From positions 1-49,230 of the forward strand of contig JAUNQH010000010.1 in the NCBI GenBank assembly GCA_030536295.1: DNA of 49,230 bases, given 5' to 3'. A model generated the notes under the pieces. The model saw nothing but the letters and a program-made list of their open reading frames with translations, ran no database searches and was not told where the DNA came from. The position numbers and the translations under genes were made by a program. Positions 15,369-23,277 of the stretch are shown piece after piece. Position 1 is the first letter of the stretch. Each line of letters starts with the position of its first letter. The stretch is from Clostridia bacterium (GTDB lineage: Bacteria; Bacillota; Clostridia; Christensenellales; Aristaeellaceae).

Positions 15369-16770
15369 ATCCGTTATTCCGACTGCTATAGGCTGTTTCG
15401 ATCATCGCTTTGATCTTTTCATCATAATGATTTTTCCAATAGAAGCATTGCCTGTGATCCGTGCCGAAATAATCATGATCATCACCGAGAAACGCGCTTG
15501 CCCTGCAGCCACCGCGGCATTTGAAACGGTATTCACAAGTGCCGCAGACTTCATTTTTCTCGAATAACTCTGATACTCGTTTTTCGATCAGAGTCGCGTA
15601 CAGACCTTCGGAGATGCATTTTCTGAAGCCGCCTGCTTCAGTGATCGTGGGGAACTGTATATAGTTCTCGTCCGATGTCATGGGCATACACGGCAGCAGA
15701 CGCAGATCCGGCGTGATATAGCAGCTTGCTCTCGCGCCTTCACACAAATAGTAGTCTCCGCTCTCTTTGCCGCAGTTGTCACAGTACTCTGCCGCAAGCA
15801 CCCTGCAGCTTTCGGCGTTGGGGGAAAGCTCATACATTCCGCCCCAGGTGATCTCCATCGGGACAGGATCGCTGATGAGGACCGGAAGAAGATCAAGCGC
15901 TGTCTGCATAAATTCCTGCTGCGAAAGCTGATTGCCGCAGCTGTTTTTTATCCAAAGCTCCGTATCGGAAACGGGACCGATCTTCAACACTGATACACCC
16001 AGATCAGACAAACAGTGTATTGTTTTCAGCAGGGAAGGAATGTTACCTTTGAACAGACATAAGGTGGCACTGACTGTAATGCCGTTTTTAATACATAAAC
16101 GCATGGTTTCGAGCACTTTGTTTTCCGCGCCGGGAATGCCCCGCATCCAGTCGTGCCAGCCCAAACCGTCAAAGCTGATGATAATGTGCGGCTTGATGTT
16201 CCTGCGGATCAGCTCATCAATAAATGCCTGATCAATGAGAAAACCGTTGGTATAGAGCTGCCTGATCGCGATGCCGCGATGCTGAAGATGTTCAGTGATC
16301 TGCCAGAAGTCTTTACGTACCAGCGGGTCGCCGCCGGTTATATCCACGATCTGCACGCCGCAATCCGCGATCTCATCGATCAGACGGAGAATATCGGATG
16401 TATTTGCTTCGCCGAGCAGGTTATCACAGGCATCCATGAAGCAGTGACGGCAGCGCGCGTTGCAGCAGCCTGTGATGGAAAAAAAGACACTCTCAATGAA
16501 TCTGTTGCTGTAATAAACAAACCAGTCTTCACTGCTTTCGACCGGTTCGCTGCTTTCCAGTATGATCTTTTTATCGATCAATTGTAAAATAAACGGACGA
16601 TACTTTGCGTAAGTATCGTCTGGAATGTTATTCTTTCCGTCAGCCATCAGCAGCAATCTCATCTGATGCTTGCTTACCGGAAACATACTTTTGAGTACCC
16701 TGTGGATCAAAACGCGGGTCTTGTCCGCCCATACGCATAAACGATAGTTACGGTCAACGGCTAAATACAT
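15367..16770 (-). CDS. Radical SAM/SPASM peptide maturase 3
   Basis: A 467-residue protein starting MYLAVDRNYRLCVWADKTR, the same length as maturase 2. The SAM cluster motif is CNARCRHC (C103, C107, C110), with IVDITGGDPLVRKDFWQI; the usual GGEP is GGDP here. ISFDGLGWHDWMRGIPGAEN follows, and the SPASM end reads CGTCEYRFKCRGGCRASAFLG. It begins 12 bases after precursor B on the same strand, so it is the natural enzyme for peptide B. GC content is higher than in maturases 1 and 2, suggesting the two arms came from different sources or have aged differently. Confidence 0.85.
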   Translation of the reverse strand: MYLAVDRNYRLCVWADKTRVLIHRVLKSMFPVSKHQMRLLLMADGKNNIPDDTYAKYRPFILQLIDKKIILESSEPVESSEDWFVYYSNRFIESVFFSITGCCNARCRHCFMDACDNLLGEANTSDILRLIDEIADCGVQIVDITGGDPLVRKDFWQITEHLQHRGIAIRQLYTNGFLIDQAFIDELIRRNIKPHIIISFDGLGWHDWMRGIPGAENKVLETMRLCIKNGITVSATLCLFKGNIPSLLKTIHCLSDLGVSVLKIGPVSDTELWIKNSCGNQLSQQEFMQTALDLLPVLISDPVPMEITWGGMYELSPNAESCRVLAAEYCDNCGKESGDYYLCEGARASCYITPDLRLLPCMPMTSDENYIQFPTITEAGGFRKCISEGLYATLIEKRVSELFEKNEVCGTCEYRFKCRGGCRASAFLGDDHDYFGTDHRQCFYWKNHYDEKIKAMIETAYSSRNNG

Positions 16771-16782
16771 CGTATCACCCGC

Positions 16783-16962
16783 TTAGTTTCTCCATATTCC
16801 AAGATTTCCTATGACCTTTGTGCATGCACCGGAGGTGCAGTCTTCATTGTGTTTTTCCATAGAAAAATCCCTGCACTCTCCGGTGAAGACCAGAATATCT
16901 TCATCATCAAAAATAACAACGTTGGCTTGTGCTTTTTGATACTTTTCCTTTTCATTGTTCAT
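16783..16962 (-). CDS. Cysteine-containing RiPP precursor peptide B
   Basis: A 59-residue peptide. I chose ATG 16962 (MNNEKEKYQKAQANVVIF), which follows a GGGGGGCAT purine-rich site, over the longer frame starting at 17004. Residues 8-23 align with peptide A: Y-x-K-A-x-A-x-V-x-x-F-x-x-E-D-I. The core has only three Cys (30, 42, 47) and ends with a hydrophobic VIGNLGIWRN. So the leader is kept while the core has changed, as in families of RiPP precursors that share recognition but differ in product. It is followed by maturase 3. Confidence 0.7.
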   Translation of the reverse strand: MNNEKEKYQKAQANVVIFDDEDILVFTGECRDFSMEKHNEDCTSGACTKVIGNLGIWRN

Positions 16963-17099
16963 TAAGATGCCCCCCTGCTGTATGGAAAATCTCCGCCTGA
17001 TCATTTGTTGTTATACAAGGCAGGACCGAATACATACAAGAAGATAGCATGAAATTGACAGTAATGCAATAATGTAATAAAAATATAATCAAGAAGTAA

Positions 17100-17126
17100 C
17101 TTATTTATAAATTATTTATAAATAAG
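17100..17126. repeat. Perfect 27-bp AT-rich palindrome
   Basis: Two 13-base arms (left arm CTTATTTATAAAT) around one T. It lies midway between precursor B and the exporter. It may be a regulator site or a bidirectional block of transcription. Confidence 0.8.
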
Positions 17127-17240
17127 ATCATTAATATTTCTCGACCGCTGACATTATACTGTACCGGTTATACTGCTGCTTAAGGTGCTTTTTGCGTGAC
17201 CCGCGTGCTTTAATATGGCGAGATACCGCGATAAACACAG

Positions 17241-17269
17241 TTGTTAATTTATCCGTGACAGAGTAAAAT
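17241..17269 (+). promoter_or_regulatory. Promoter of the ABC exporter
   Basis: TTGTTA, 17 bases, TAAAAT. The start codon at 17324 is preceded by GGAGG at 17313-17317. Confidence 0.55.
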
Positions 17270-17323
17270 AGTACAGAGGCGTTTGTTTCCTGTACCCTAT
17301 TTTGCCCTTCGCGGAGGTATCCG

Positions 17324-19042
17324 ATGCAATTGATCCAATCCGTGCTGAAAAACAGAGTCAAGACCCATTCACTGAGATGGGTCTGGAAACATACGCGAAA
17401 ATACACGCCCGCGCTGGCGGGGCTGATCTTTTTGAGTATGATCCAGTCTTATCTGGGGGTCACTGTCGCGCTCGGCACCCAGCAAGTGATCGACGCGGCG
17501 GTCTCCGGCGAAGCGGAAAACCTGCTCCGCAGCGCGCTTTTGCTGGGCGGAATGCTGCTGGGAAACCTGCTGCTGAGCCTTGTGAGCCAGCATGGCCATG
17601 CCAAGGTGGAAGCGGATATGGACCGGGACCTGAAAAAGCAGATGATGCACCAGATCCTGAGGGGCAATTATCAGGCACTGTCCGTGTATCACAGCGGGGA
17701 CCTGACGCACCGGCTGAATGAGGATATCTCCACGGTATACGGTGTTGTGCTGAGTCTGCCGGAGCAAGTCGCTTCGCTTGCAGTGAGCACGGTCGCGGTG
17801 GTGATCGTGCTGGGAAAACTGGATAAGATCTTTACGATCGTGCTCGCGGGCATCTGCCTGCTGATCGGTCTGGTCACCTTTTTCATGCAGAGAATGCTGA
17901 AGGATATCCATAAGAAAGTGAAGGATATGGGCGGGCGCGTGTCCGGATTCCTGCAGGAAGTGATTGAACGGCTGATGATCGTGCAGGCGCTGGAAGCCGG
18001 GGAGACCGTTGAAAAAAGGACGGATGAGCTGCTGGAGGAACGCTGGCAGCTGATGAGAAAACGGAAGAATCTGAGCCTGCTGAGCGGAATGGGAATGGGT
18101 ATCCTGGGCGGCGGGATCCAGTTCGCGACCCTGATCTGGTGCGCCGCGAAACTGCTGAACGGAACGATCACCTTCGGTGTGCTGACTTCGACAACGCAGC
18201 TGGTCGGGCGCCTGGAGGCGCCGGTCACGATGCTGCCGTATCTGCTGATCCGGCTGATCAATATGAGCGCGTCCGCCGAGCGGCTGATGGAGATCGATGC
18301 CATCCGGCCCGAAGAAAGAAAAAGCGATATCGATGTACACGCGATCTACCGCGATATGGACCGCATTGCCGGAGAACAGCTGTGCTTCGGCTACAAAAAT
18401 GAGTATGTGCTGAAGGATGTATCCTTTGAGATCCCGAAGGGCGGGCTGACCGTTATCGTCGGCCAGAGCGGGAGCGGGAAGAGCACTTTGCTGAAGCTGC
18501 TGATGAGCATGTATGTTCCCGACAAGGGCAAACTCCTGCTGCGCATGAAAGACGGAAAGCAGATCGAATTGAGCCCGGACACCCGGAAAATGTTTACCTA
18601 CGCCCCGCAGGGAAACCTGCTGCTGAGCGGAACATTGCGGGATAATCTGCTGCTGGTGAAGCCGGACGCGGATGAAAAGGAGATACAGGAAGTGCTTTAT
18701 GCCAGCGCGCTGGATGAGTGCGTGGCACAGCTGCCGCAGGGGCTGGATACGGTGCTGGGCGAGAACAACGCGGGGCTGTCGGAAGGTCAAGCGCAGCGGC
18801 TGGCGCTGGCCAGAGCCCTGCTGAGGGAAGCGCCGATCCTGCTGCTGGATGAAGTGACCAGTTCGCTGGATATGGAAACGGAACGGAAAGTGCTTCAGCG
18901 GATACGCGAATATAAAGACAGGACCTGCATCGTTGTGACGCACAGACCCGCGCCCCTGAAAATGGCTGATCTGGTGCTGAACGTTGTGGACGGAGAAGTC
19001 TTCAGACCCGGCCGGGATATGGGAGCTGAACAGTTACATTGA
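17324..19042 (+). CDS. ABC exporter (membrane domain fused to ATPase), probable RiPP exporter
   Basis: A 572-residue half-transporter starting MQLIQSVLKNRVKTHS. Residues about 25-310 form the six-helix exporter domain, and the ATPase follows: Walker A GQSGSGKST from G380, signature LSEGQ at 485-489, Walker B ILLLDE with D509/E510, and a switch His in IVVTHRPAP. It has no N-terminal C39 peptidase domain, so leader removal must come from elsewhere; the S24/S26 peptidase is the candidate. It would work as a homodimer. Gene context (own promoter next to precursor B) supports export of one or both modified peptides. Confidence 0.8.
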   Translation: MQLIQSVLKNRVKTHSLRWVWKHTRKYTPALAGLIFLSMIQSYLGVTVALGTQQVIDAAVSGEAENLLRSALLLGGMLLGNLLLSLVSQHGHAKVEADMDRDLKKQMMHQILRGNYQALSVYHSGDLTHRLNEDISTVYGVVLSLPEQVASLAVSTVAVVIVLGKLDKIFTIVLAGICLLIGLVTFFMQRMLKDIHKKVKDMGGRVSGFLQEVIERLMIVQALEAGETVEKRTDELLEERWQLMRKRKNLSLLSGMGMGILGGGIQFATLIWCAAKLLNGTITFGVLTSTTQLVGRLEAPVTMLPYLLIRLINMSASAERLMEIDAIRPEERKSDIDVHAIYRDMDRIAGEQLCFGYKNEYVLKDVSFEIPKGGLTVIVGQSGSGKSTLLKLLMSMYVPDKGKLLLRMKDGKQIELSPDTRKMFTYAPQGNLLLSGTLRDNLLLVKPDADEKEIQEVLYASALDECVAQLPQGLDTVLGENNAGLSEGQAQRLALARALLREAPILLLDEVTSSLDMETERKVLQRIREYKDRTCIVVTHRPAPLKMADLVLNVVDGEVFRPGRDMGAEQLH

Positions 19043-19051
19043 TCATCCCGT

Positions 19052-19080
19052 TTGACAACATCATTTCCATTATGTATACT
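19052..19080 (+). promoter_or_regulatory. Strong promoter of the secreted protein gene
   Basis: TTGACA, 17 bases, TATACT: a near-consensus housekeeping promoter about 50 bases before the start codon at 19134. Confidence 0.75.
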
Positions 19081-19081
19081 T

Positions 19082-19106
19082 TATCCGGTGCGAAACGCGC
19101 CGGATA
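19082..19106 (+). terminator. Hairpin after the ABC exporter, overlapping the next transcript start
   Basis: Stem TATCCGGTGCG / CGCGCCGGATA (one G-T pair), loop AAA, followed by TTTATTATTTATTT. It probably ends the exporter mRNA. Because the next promoter starts within it, it should not fully form in the new transcript. Confidence 0.6.
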
Positions 19107-19133
19107 TTTATTATTTATTTAGGGGGAAATCAA

Positions 19134-19901
19134 ATGAAGAAGTTTCTTGCGATCGTTCTGGCTGCCATGATGCTGTGCCTGAGCTGCTTCGCCCTGGCAG
19201 AGGATGCTACCAAGACCACTATGCTGACCCTGTATCTGGACAAGATCGTCCTCGGAGAACAGAGTTATTCCGCTGCCGATCTGGGCATGGTGATCACCAT
19301 GGCCTTCTATGATGACGGCACTGTTGACATGAGCGCTATGGGCGAGACCGCGACCGGGACCTGGGCCGAAGACGGTGAAAACCTGATCGTGACCCTGGAA
19401 GACGGAAGCGCCATGACGATGACCGTGGATCCCGAAGATCCCACCACCGTGATCGCTGATGCCGGTGTTGAAGGCGAAGAAATGATCTACTACTTCACGA
19501 CCAACGAGATCTCCGGTATTGAACTGCCCGCCATCATCACAGCTGCTGATATCTCCGAGTTCGATGGCACCTACACCGCGAAGTATCTGAACGCTTTTGA
19601 CATCACCGCGAACATCGAATCCATGATGGCTTCCGGCGAACTGCAGGCTCTGATGGGCGACAGCATGACCAGCCTGGATGTTGTGATCGAGAACGGCAAA
19701 GTTACCGCTTTCGGCGCCGAAGCGATCGATATGGTCCTGACTGACGGCACCCTGGCGATCGATCAGGCTGTTTCCGACGCCGCGGATGATATGGGTCTGG
19801 ACCTGGGTCTGGATCTGAGCTCCGCCATCGTCATCCAGAAGACCGAGACCGGCATCGTTGTTTCCATGCTGGCCGGCATGCTGCTGTTCTACTGCGAGTA
19901 A
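19134..19901 (+). CDS. Secreted protein of unknown function
   Basis: A 255-residue protein with a clear signal peptide (MKKFLAIVLAAMMLCLSCFA, likely cut after ALA). The mature part is acidic and strand-rich. TATGTWAEDGENLIVTLEDG and a second, weaker unit around FDGTYTAKYLNAFD look like lipocalin-like strand modules common in secreted Clostridia proteins. Met is frequent. A weak lipobox (LSC) is present but the -3 residue is wrong, so secretion rather than lipid anchoring is more likely. It has its own promoter and terminator; no link to the RiPP or sugar loci is evident. Confidence 0.6.
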   Translation: MKKFLAIVLAAMMLCLSCFALAEDATKTTMLTLYLDKIVLGEQSYSAADLGMVITMAFYDDGTVDMSAMGETATGTWAEDGENLIVTLEDGSAMTMTVDPEDPTTVIADAGVEGEEMIYYFTTNEISGIELPAIITAADISEFDGTYTAKYLNAFDITANIESMMASGELQALMGDSMTSLDVVIENGKVTAFGAEAIDMVLTDGTLAIDQAVSDAADDMGLDLGLDLSSAIVIQKTETGIVVSMLAGMLLFYCE

Positions 19902-19961
19902 TATCGGCAAAGCAAAAGTCTCCCGTGCGCACGGGAGACAGTGAAAGCTGTATGAAACGCG

Positions 19962-20000
19962 ATCACCCGGATCCTGTAAAAAGGATCCGGGTGATTTTTT
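19962..20000. terminator. Strong terminator between converging genes
   Basis: Thirteen-base stem ATCACCCGGATCC / GGATCCGGGTGAT with an 8-base loop and a T run. A second hairpin (GTCTCCCGTGC GCACGGGAGAC, 19918-19939) lies just upstream. It ends the secreted protein gene and probably also the regulator gene from the other side. Confidence 0.85.
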
Positions 20001-20017
20001 ATGCTTGTCTGCGCGGG

Positions 20018-21022
20018 TCAGGCTTTCTTGCAGCTGTTTCTGCACACGAGGGATACATCCAGGATCTTTGTCTGCGGGGGAAGCTCCGGATGGTGGATCC
20101 TGTCCCGCAGCATCTTGATGCCCAGGGCGGCTTCCTCCTGCAGGCTGCCGTCCACGGAGCACACGGGGGTGGACAGGTTGATGGCGCCCTGAATGTTATC
20201 GAAGCCGACAACGCCGAAATCGCCGGGGACGGAGAGCCCCTGCCGGCGCAGCAGGTCGATGGCGTTCCAGGCTTCCATATCACAGAAGGTGAAGAGACCG
20301 GTGACGCCGCTTTCATGCCAGGAGAGGAGCGTGCGGGTGATGTCTTCCGCGCTCCAGCAGGTGGCGCTGAAGATATCCGATTCCGGAATGCCCGCCTTCA
20401 GACAGGCTTCACGGAAGCCTTTGAGGCGCATGCGGGTGGAATAGACCACATCAAAGGAGGAGAGAAAGGCGAGCTTGCGGTGACCTTCCGCGATGAGGTG
20501 TTCGGCGGCCAGGCGGCCGCCCTTTTCTTCATCGCAGATAACGCGGTCCACATCCGGCTCGTTTTCCAGATCACGGCTCATGACCACAAAGGGGAGACCG
20601 GAGGTCTTGAGGGCATCCAGGGAGGTGCAGTTGCCGATGCCGGGGAACAGCAGGACGCCGTCCACCTGGCGGGCGATGGCCATCTCCACTGCCTGACGCT
20701 CCAGCTCCGGATCGTCGCGGGAGGCGAGGATCATGAGGGAGTAGCCGAGGCGCAGGGCTTCCAGCTGGATGCTGTCGGCAAGGATGCCGTAATAGGGGTT
20801 GATCATGCCGCCGCAGATCATGGCGATGATGCGGGTGCGGCCGCTGCGCAGGCTGCTGGCCATGAAGTTTTTGACATAGCCCATTTCGGCCGCGACGCGC
20901 TGGATGCGCTCGCAGGTGGCGCGGGAGATGTCGGATTTGTTTTTGAGGGCGCGGGAGACGGTGTTGACGGTAACGCCGGTAGCGTCGGCGATGTCCTGTA
21001 ATGTGATTCGCTTTGCGCTCAT
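20018..21022 (-). CDS. LacI-family transcriptional regulator
   Basis: A 334-residue protein; ATG 21022 follows AAGGAGG, and the GTG one codon before is less likely. The N-terminal helix-turn-helix with hinge reads ITLQDIADATGVTVNTVSRA, then YVKNFMASSLRSGRTRIIAM. The C-terminal sugar-binding domain is complete: MSRDLENEPDVDRVICDEEK, HLIAEGHRKLAFLSS, FGVVGFDNIQGAINLS. It stands beside an arabinanase gene and two binding-protein operons. Both operons carry the same CG-centred near-palindrome after the promoter, the kind of site LacI proteins bind, so it is the likely repressor of the locus, released by an arabino- or xylo-oligosaccharide. Confidence 0.85.
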   Translation of the reverse strand: MSAKRITLQDIADATGVTVNTVSRALKNKSDISRATCERIQRVAAEMGYVKNFMASSLRSGRTRIIAMICGGMINPYYGILADSIQLEALRLGYSLMILASRDDPELERQAVEMAIARQVDGVLLFPGIGNCTSLDALKTSGLPFVVMSRDLENEPDVDRVICDEEKGGRLAAEHLIAEGHRKLAFLSSFDVVYSTRMRLKGFREACLKAGIPESDIFSATCWSAEDITRTLLSWHESGVTGLFTFCDMEAWNAIDLLRRQGLSVPGDFGVVGFDNIQGAINLSTPVCSVDGSLQEEAALGIKMLRDRIHHPELPPQTKILDVSLVCRNSCKKA

Positions 21023-21053
21023 CACGATTCCTCCTTCGATAGGATTCAGGGGA

Positions 21054-21203
21054 TCGGCCTGCGGGCCGACTTAAGGGCTTTCCGATCGCCCTTAAGGATC
21101 CTTCGGGACCCAGGGGGCTTTCCGATCGCCACCCGGGACCCCTTCGGGGATTTCGCCTGCGGGCGACCAAAGGGCTTTCCGATCGCCCTTTGGAAACCTT
21201 CGG
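21054..21203 (-). repeat. Cluster of two-hairpin repeats (two full copies, one broken)
   Basis: Reverse orientation. Copy 4a (21054-21106): TCGGCC-TGCG-GGCCGA, then CTTAAGGGC/GCCCTTAAG. Copy 4c (21153-21203): TCGCC-TGCG-GGCGA, then CCAAAGGGC/GCCCTTTGG. Between them a degraded unit keeps only the GGGGGCTTTCCGATCGCC core. All three end with CTTCGG. They lie upstream of the regulator and downstream of the arabinanase. Confidence 0.8.
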
Positions 21204-21258
21204 TTTCCCCTTCTTAGTAACAACATGAGATAGTAAAATGGTGAAATATATGATTAAA

Positions 21259-22797
21259 TCAAGGATTCTCCGGATACATAACACCCCAGACGCTCTTGTT
21301 GCTGCCGACGGCGGAGAAGGTGAGAACAGGGGTGCCGGCATCATCCTGGCTCGCGCAGAAGATGCCGCTGATGGTTTCTTCATTCAGGGTGATGGTCATA
21401 TACCAATCGCCGGTCAGGGTCCAGACGCCGGTATCATTTTCCGTGACCACGGTGCCGTCTTCGTTCAGATACATGATGAACGGCTGCGCGATCTCATCAT
21501 TGATGGCGGTGCCCTGATCGATCACATAATATCTGCCGGATGCGGTATTCGCCGTGACGGGGGCGATCTCCTCCATGCGGGTGGCATAGGGCAGCATGCA
21601 CGGCCAGCCTTCCGCGTTGAGGAAGTACTGCTTCACCATGGGGGAGTGACCTTCGGTGCCGTTGTTATACCGCGTGTGATAGCAGATATATTTCTTTCCG
21701 TCCTCATCGATGAAGGCGGAATTGTGACCGGTGGCCATGTAGGCGACGCGGACGCCCGGCAGGGTGTAGTTGCCGCTGAGCTTTAGGCCGAAACGGACAT
21801 GGCCGGCATTGCCCGGCTTTTTGCCGTTCATATCCAGATACTCGCCGTCGACTTCCTTTGAGCGGAACACGCGGATCTGGTAGCCGCCGTGGGCGGTGAG
21901 GCTGCCGTAGGAAACGAAGAGGTAATAGTAATCGCTGTCCGGATCATAGAGGATATACGGCCCTTCAATGGACTGGTGATTGCCGCCCATCAGCTTTTTG
22001 CCGAAGTAGGGATCGACATCGTTGTCCTTATCCGCTTCCGGATGGATGACAAGACCGGTGGCGGGGTCAAGCTCCAGCAGGAAGATGCCGCCGCTCCAGC
22101 TGCCGTAGACCATCCACAGCCGGTCATCCTTATCATAGAAGACGGTGGGGTCCAGGGCGTTGGGGCATTTTTTATAGTTATAGGTATCGCCGAGGGTGAG
22201 GTGGTTCTTTTTGATCCAGGCTTCGTCGGCGTAGAGCTTGACATCCGTCTGATCGATGTTGCTCTTGCTGAAGCCGGAGCAGAGGATGTTGGCCTGCCAG
22301 GTGTAGGGACCCTCGATGGTGTCGGAGGTGCCGAAGCAGAGGTTGCTGGCGTTCCAGGTGGAGGAGGTGCAGTAATACATCATGTACTGGCCGGTGGTCT
22401 TGTTATAGATGACATCGGGGGCCCAGACGTGGTATTGGCCGTCATCGGTGGGGATGAGGGAGTTGGGGCCGCCGGCGTAGTCGAAAACGTGGAGGGATGG
22501 GTCGAAGAGGTTGCCCCACACGGGGTTGCGGGGGGTGTAGTCGCTGGCGAGGCGGTCGAAATTACGGAGGTTGGTGCTGCTCGCGGCGGTCATGTGGGTG
22601 CCGAAGATGTAGTAGGTGCCGTTGGCGCGGATGATGGAGGGGTCGTGGACGGAGGCGCGAGCGTTGACATTGCCGGTTTTGAATGCAGAGAGGTCTGCAT
22701 CAAAATCGTAGCCTTCGGCTAAAGCAGTTGTTGTTTGGAACGGAAGAAAGGCTGCGCAGAGCAGCAGGATGAGTGCTGTTCGAAGAAGAAGGTTCAT
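21259..22797 (-). CDS. Secreted GH43 endo-alpha-1,5-L-arabinanase
   Basis: A 512-residue protein with a signal peptide (residues 1-27, ending ALA). The GH43 five-blade propeller has the three expected acids: D52 in SVHDPSII, D216 in ALDPTVF and E278 in SIEGPYI. Length and the C-terminal beta domain (about 400-512, starting MEEIAPVTANT) match the longer arabinanases of the Abn2 type. Outside the cell it should cut the arabinan side chains of pectin, feeding the importers encoded nearby. It runs opposite to the binding-protein operon across a region packed with repeats, with AAAGGAGA before the start. Confidence 0.85.
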   Translation of the reverse strand: MNLLLRTALILLLCAAFLPFQTTTALAEGYDFDADLSAFKTGNVNARASVHDPSIIRANGTYYIFGTHMTAASSTNLRNFDRLASDYTPRNPVWGNLFDPSLHVFDYAGGPNSLIPTDDGQYHVWAPDVIYNKTTGQYMMYYCTSSTWNASNLCFGTSDTIEGPYTWQANILCSGFSKSNIDQTDVKLYADEAWIKKNHLTLGDTYNYKKCPNALDPTVFYDKDDRLWMVYGSWSGGIFLLELDPATGLVIHPEADKDNDVDPYFGKKLMGGNHQSIEGPYILYDPDSDYYYLFVSYGSLTAHGGYQIRVFRSKEVDGEYLDMNGKKPGNAGHVRFGLKLSGNYTLPGVRVAYMATGHNSAFIDEDGKKYICYHTRYNNGTEGHSPMVKQYFLNAEGWPCMLPYATRMEEIAPVTANTASGRYYVIDQGTAINDEIAQPFIMYLNEDGTVVTENDTGVWTLTGDWYMTITLNEETISGIFCASQDDAGTPVLTFSAVGSNKSVWGVMYPENP

Positions 22798-22827
22798 AAA
22801 AATCTCCTTTCTCTTGAAGCAAGGGGT

Positions 22828-22985
22828 TCGGCCTGCGGGCCGACCCAGGGGCTTTCCGATCGGTCCGCAAGCTCAATAGTCGCAGCTCAACACTGTTGAG
22901 CCTGCTCCTTTTCGCTTGAGAAACTCACTTTTGAGATTTCCGCCACCGGCGGTCAAAAGTGAGATTTCCCCCGGGGACCCTTCGG
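22828..22985 (-). repeat. Long two-hairpin repeat with folded insert, copy L1
   Basis: Begins like the short repeat (TCGGCC-TGCG-GGCCGA, CCCAGGGGC, TTTCCGATC), then carries about 105 extra bases before the closing CCCCCGGGG and CTTCGG. The insert holds the palindrome CTCAACACTGTTGAG and an 11-bp stem CTCACTTTTGA / TCAAAAGTGAG enclosing CCGCC/GGCGG. Confidence 0.85.
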
Positions 22986-23021
22986 CCACTGCCTCTATTT
23001 TTTTCATCAGCAGCAAGGGTT

Positions 23022-23074
23022 TCGGTCTGCGGACCGACTTAAGGGCTTTCCGATCGCCCTTAAGAATCCTTCGG
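23022..23074 (-). repeat. Two-hairpin repeat, copy 5
   Basis: TCGGTC-TGCG-GACCGA, then CTTAAGGGC/GCCCTTAAG around TTTCCGATC, ending in CTTCGG. The first hairpin stem differs from the other copies by a compensating C-G to T-A pair. Confidence 0.85.
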
Positions 23075-23193
23075 ATACCCTACTTCTGGAATCTAAATAC
23101 GATAATCAATAAAATTATGAATTAAAATTAAATCTCTTTTTTTCTAAAATAAACATCATAATACAAGCAAGAAAAGCCTTTGTGAAAATCTTG

Positions 23194-23222
23194 TTGACAA
23201 GCAACCATAAACATTATATCAT
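23194..23222 (+). promoter_or_regulatory. Promoter of the first sugar importer operon
   Basis: TTGACA, 17 bases, TATCAT, in an AT-rich patch between the repeats and the gene. The LacI-type operator lies just downstream, at about +6 to +27. Confidence 0.8.
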
Positions 23223-23234
23223 GAACCCGGAGAA

Positions 23235-23256
23235 AAAACAATAACGTTAATGTTGT
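23235..23256. promoter_or_regulatory. Predicted LacI-type operator O1
   Basis: CG-centred near-palindrome, right half GTTAATGTTGT, matching the reverse complement of its left half at 9 of 11 positions. It has the same core (TAAC-G-TTAATGTT) as the site at 35672-35693 and lies between promoter and start codon. Confidence 0.7.
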
Positions 23257-23277
23257 TTTTATTAAGAGGATTTGAGC

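Larger units (their letters stand above)
16963..17323. other. AT-rich divergent control region of the RiPP locus
   Basis: About 360 bases without a convincing gene. It holds the start signals for precursor B on the minus strand, a perfect 27-base palindrome (17100-17126), and the promoter of the ABC exporter (17241-17269). An inverted pair GTACAG/CTGTAC (17271-17276 and 17290-17295) lies in the exporter leader. An open frame on the minus strand at 17131-17406 runs into the exporter gene and has no ribosome site, so I left it out. Confidence 0.6.

Noticed and set aside
17131..17406. Small open frame on the minus strand upstream of the exporter
   Set aside because: Overlaps the exporter start and promoter, has no Shine-Dalgarno site, and crosses strong control signals.
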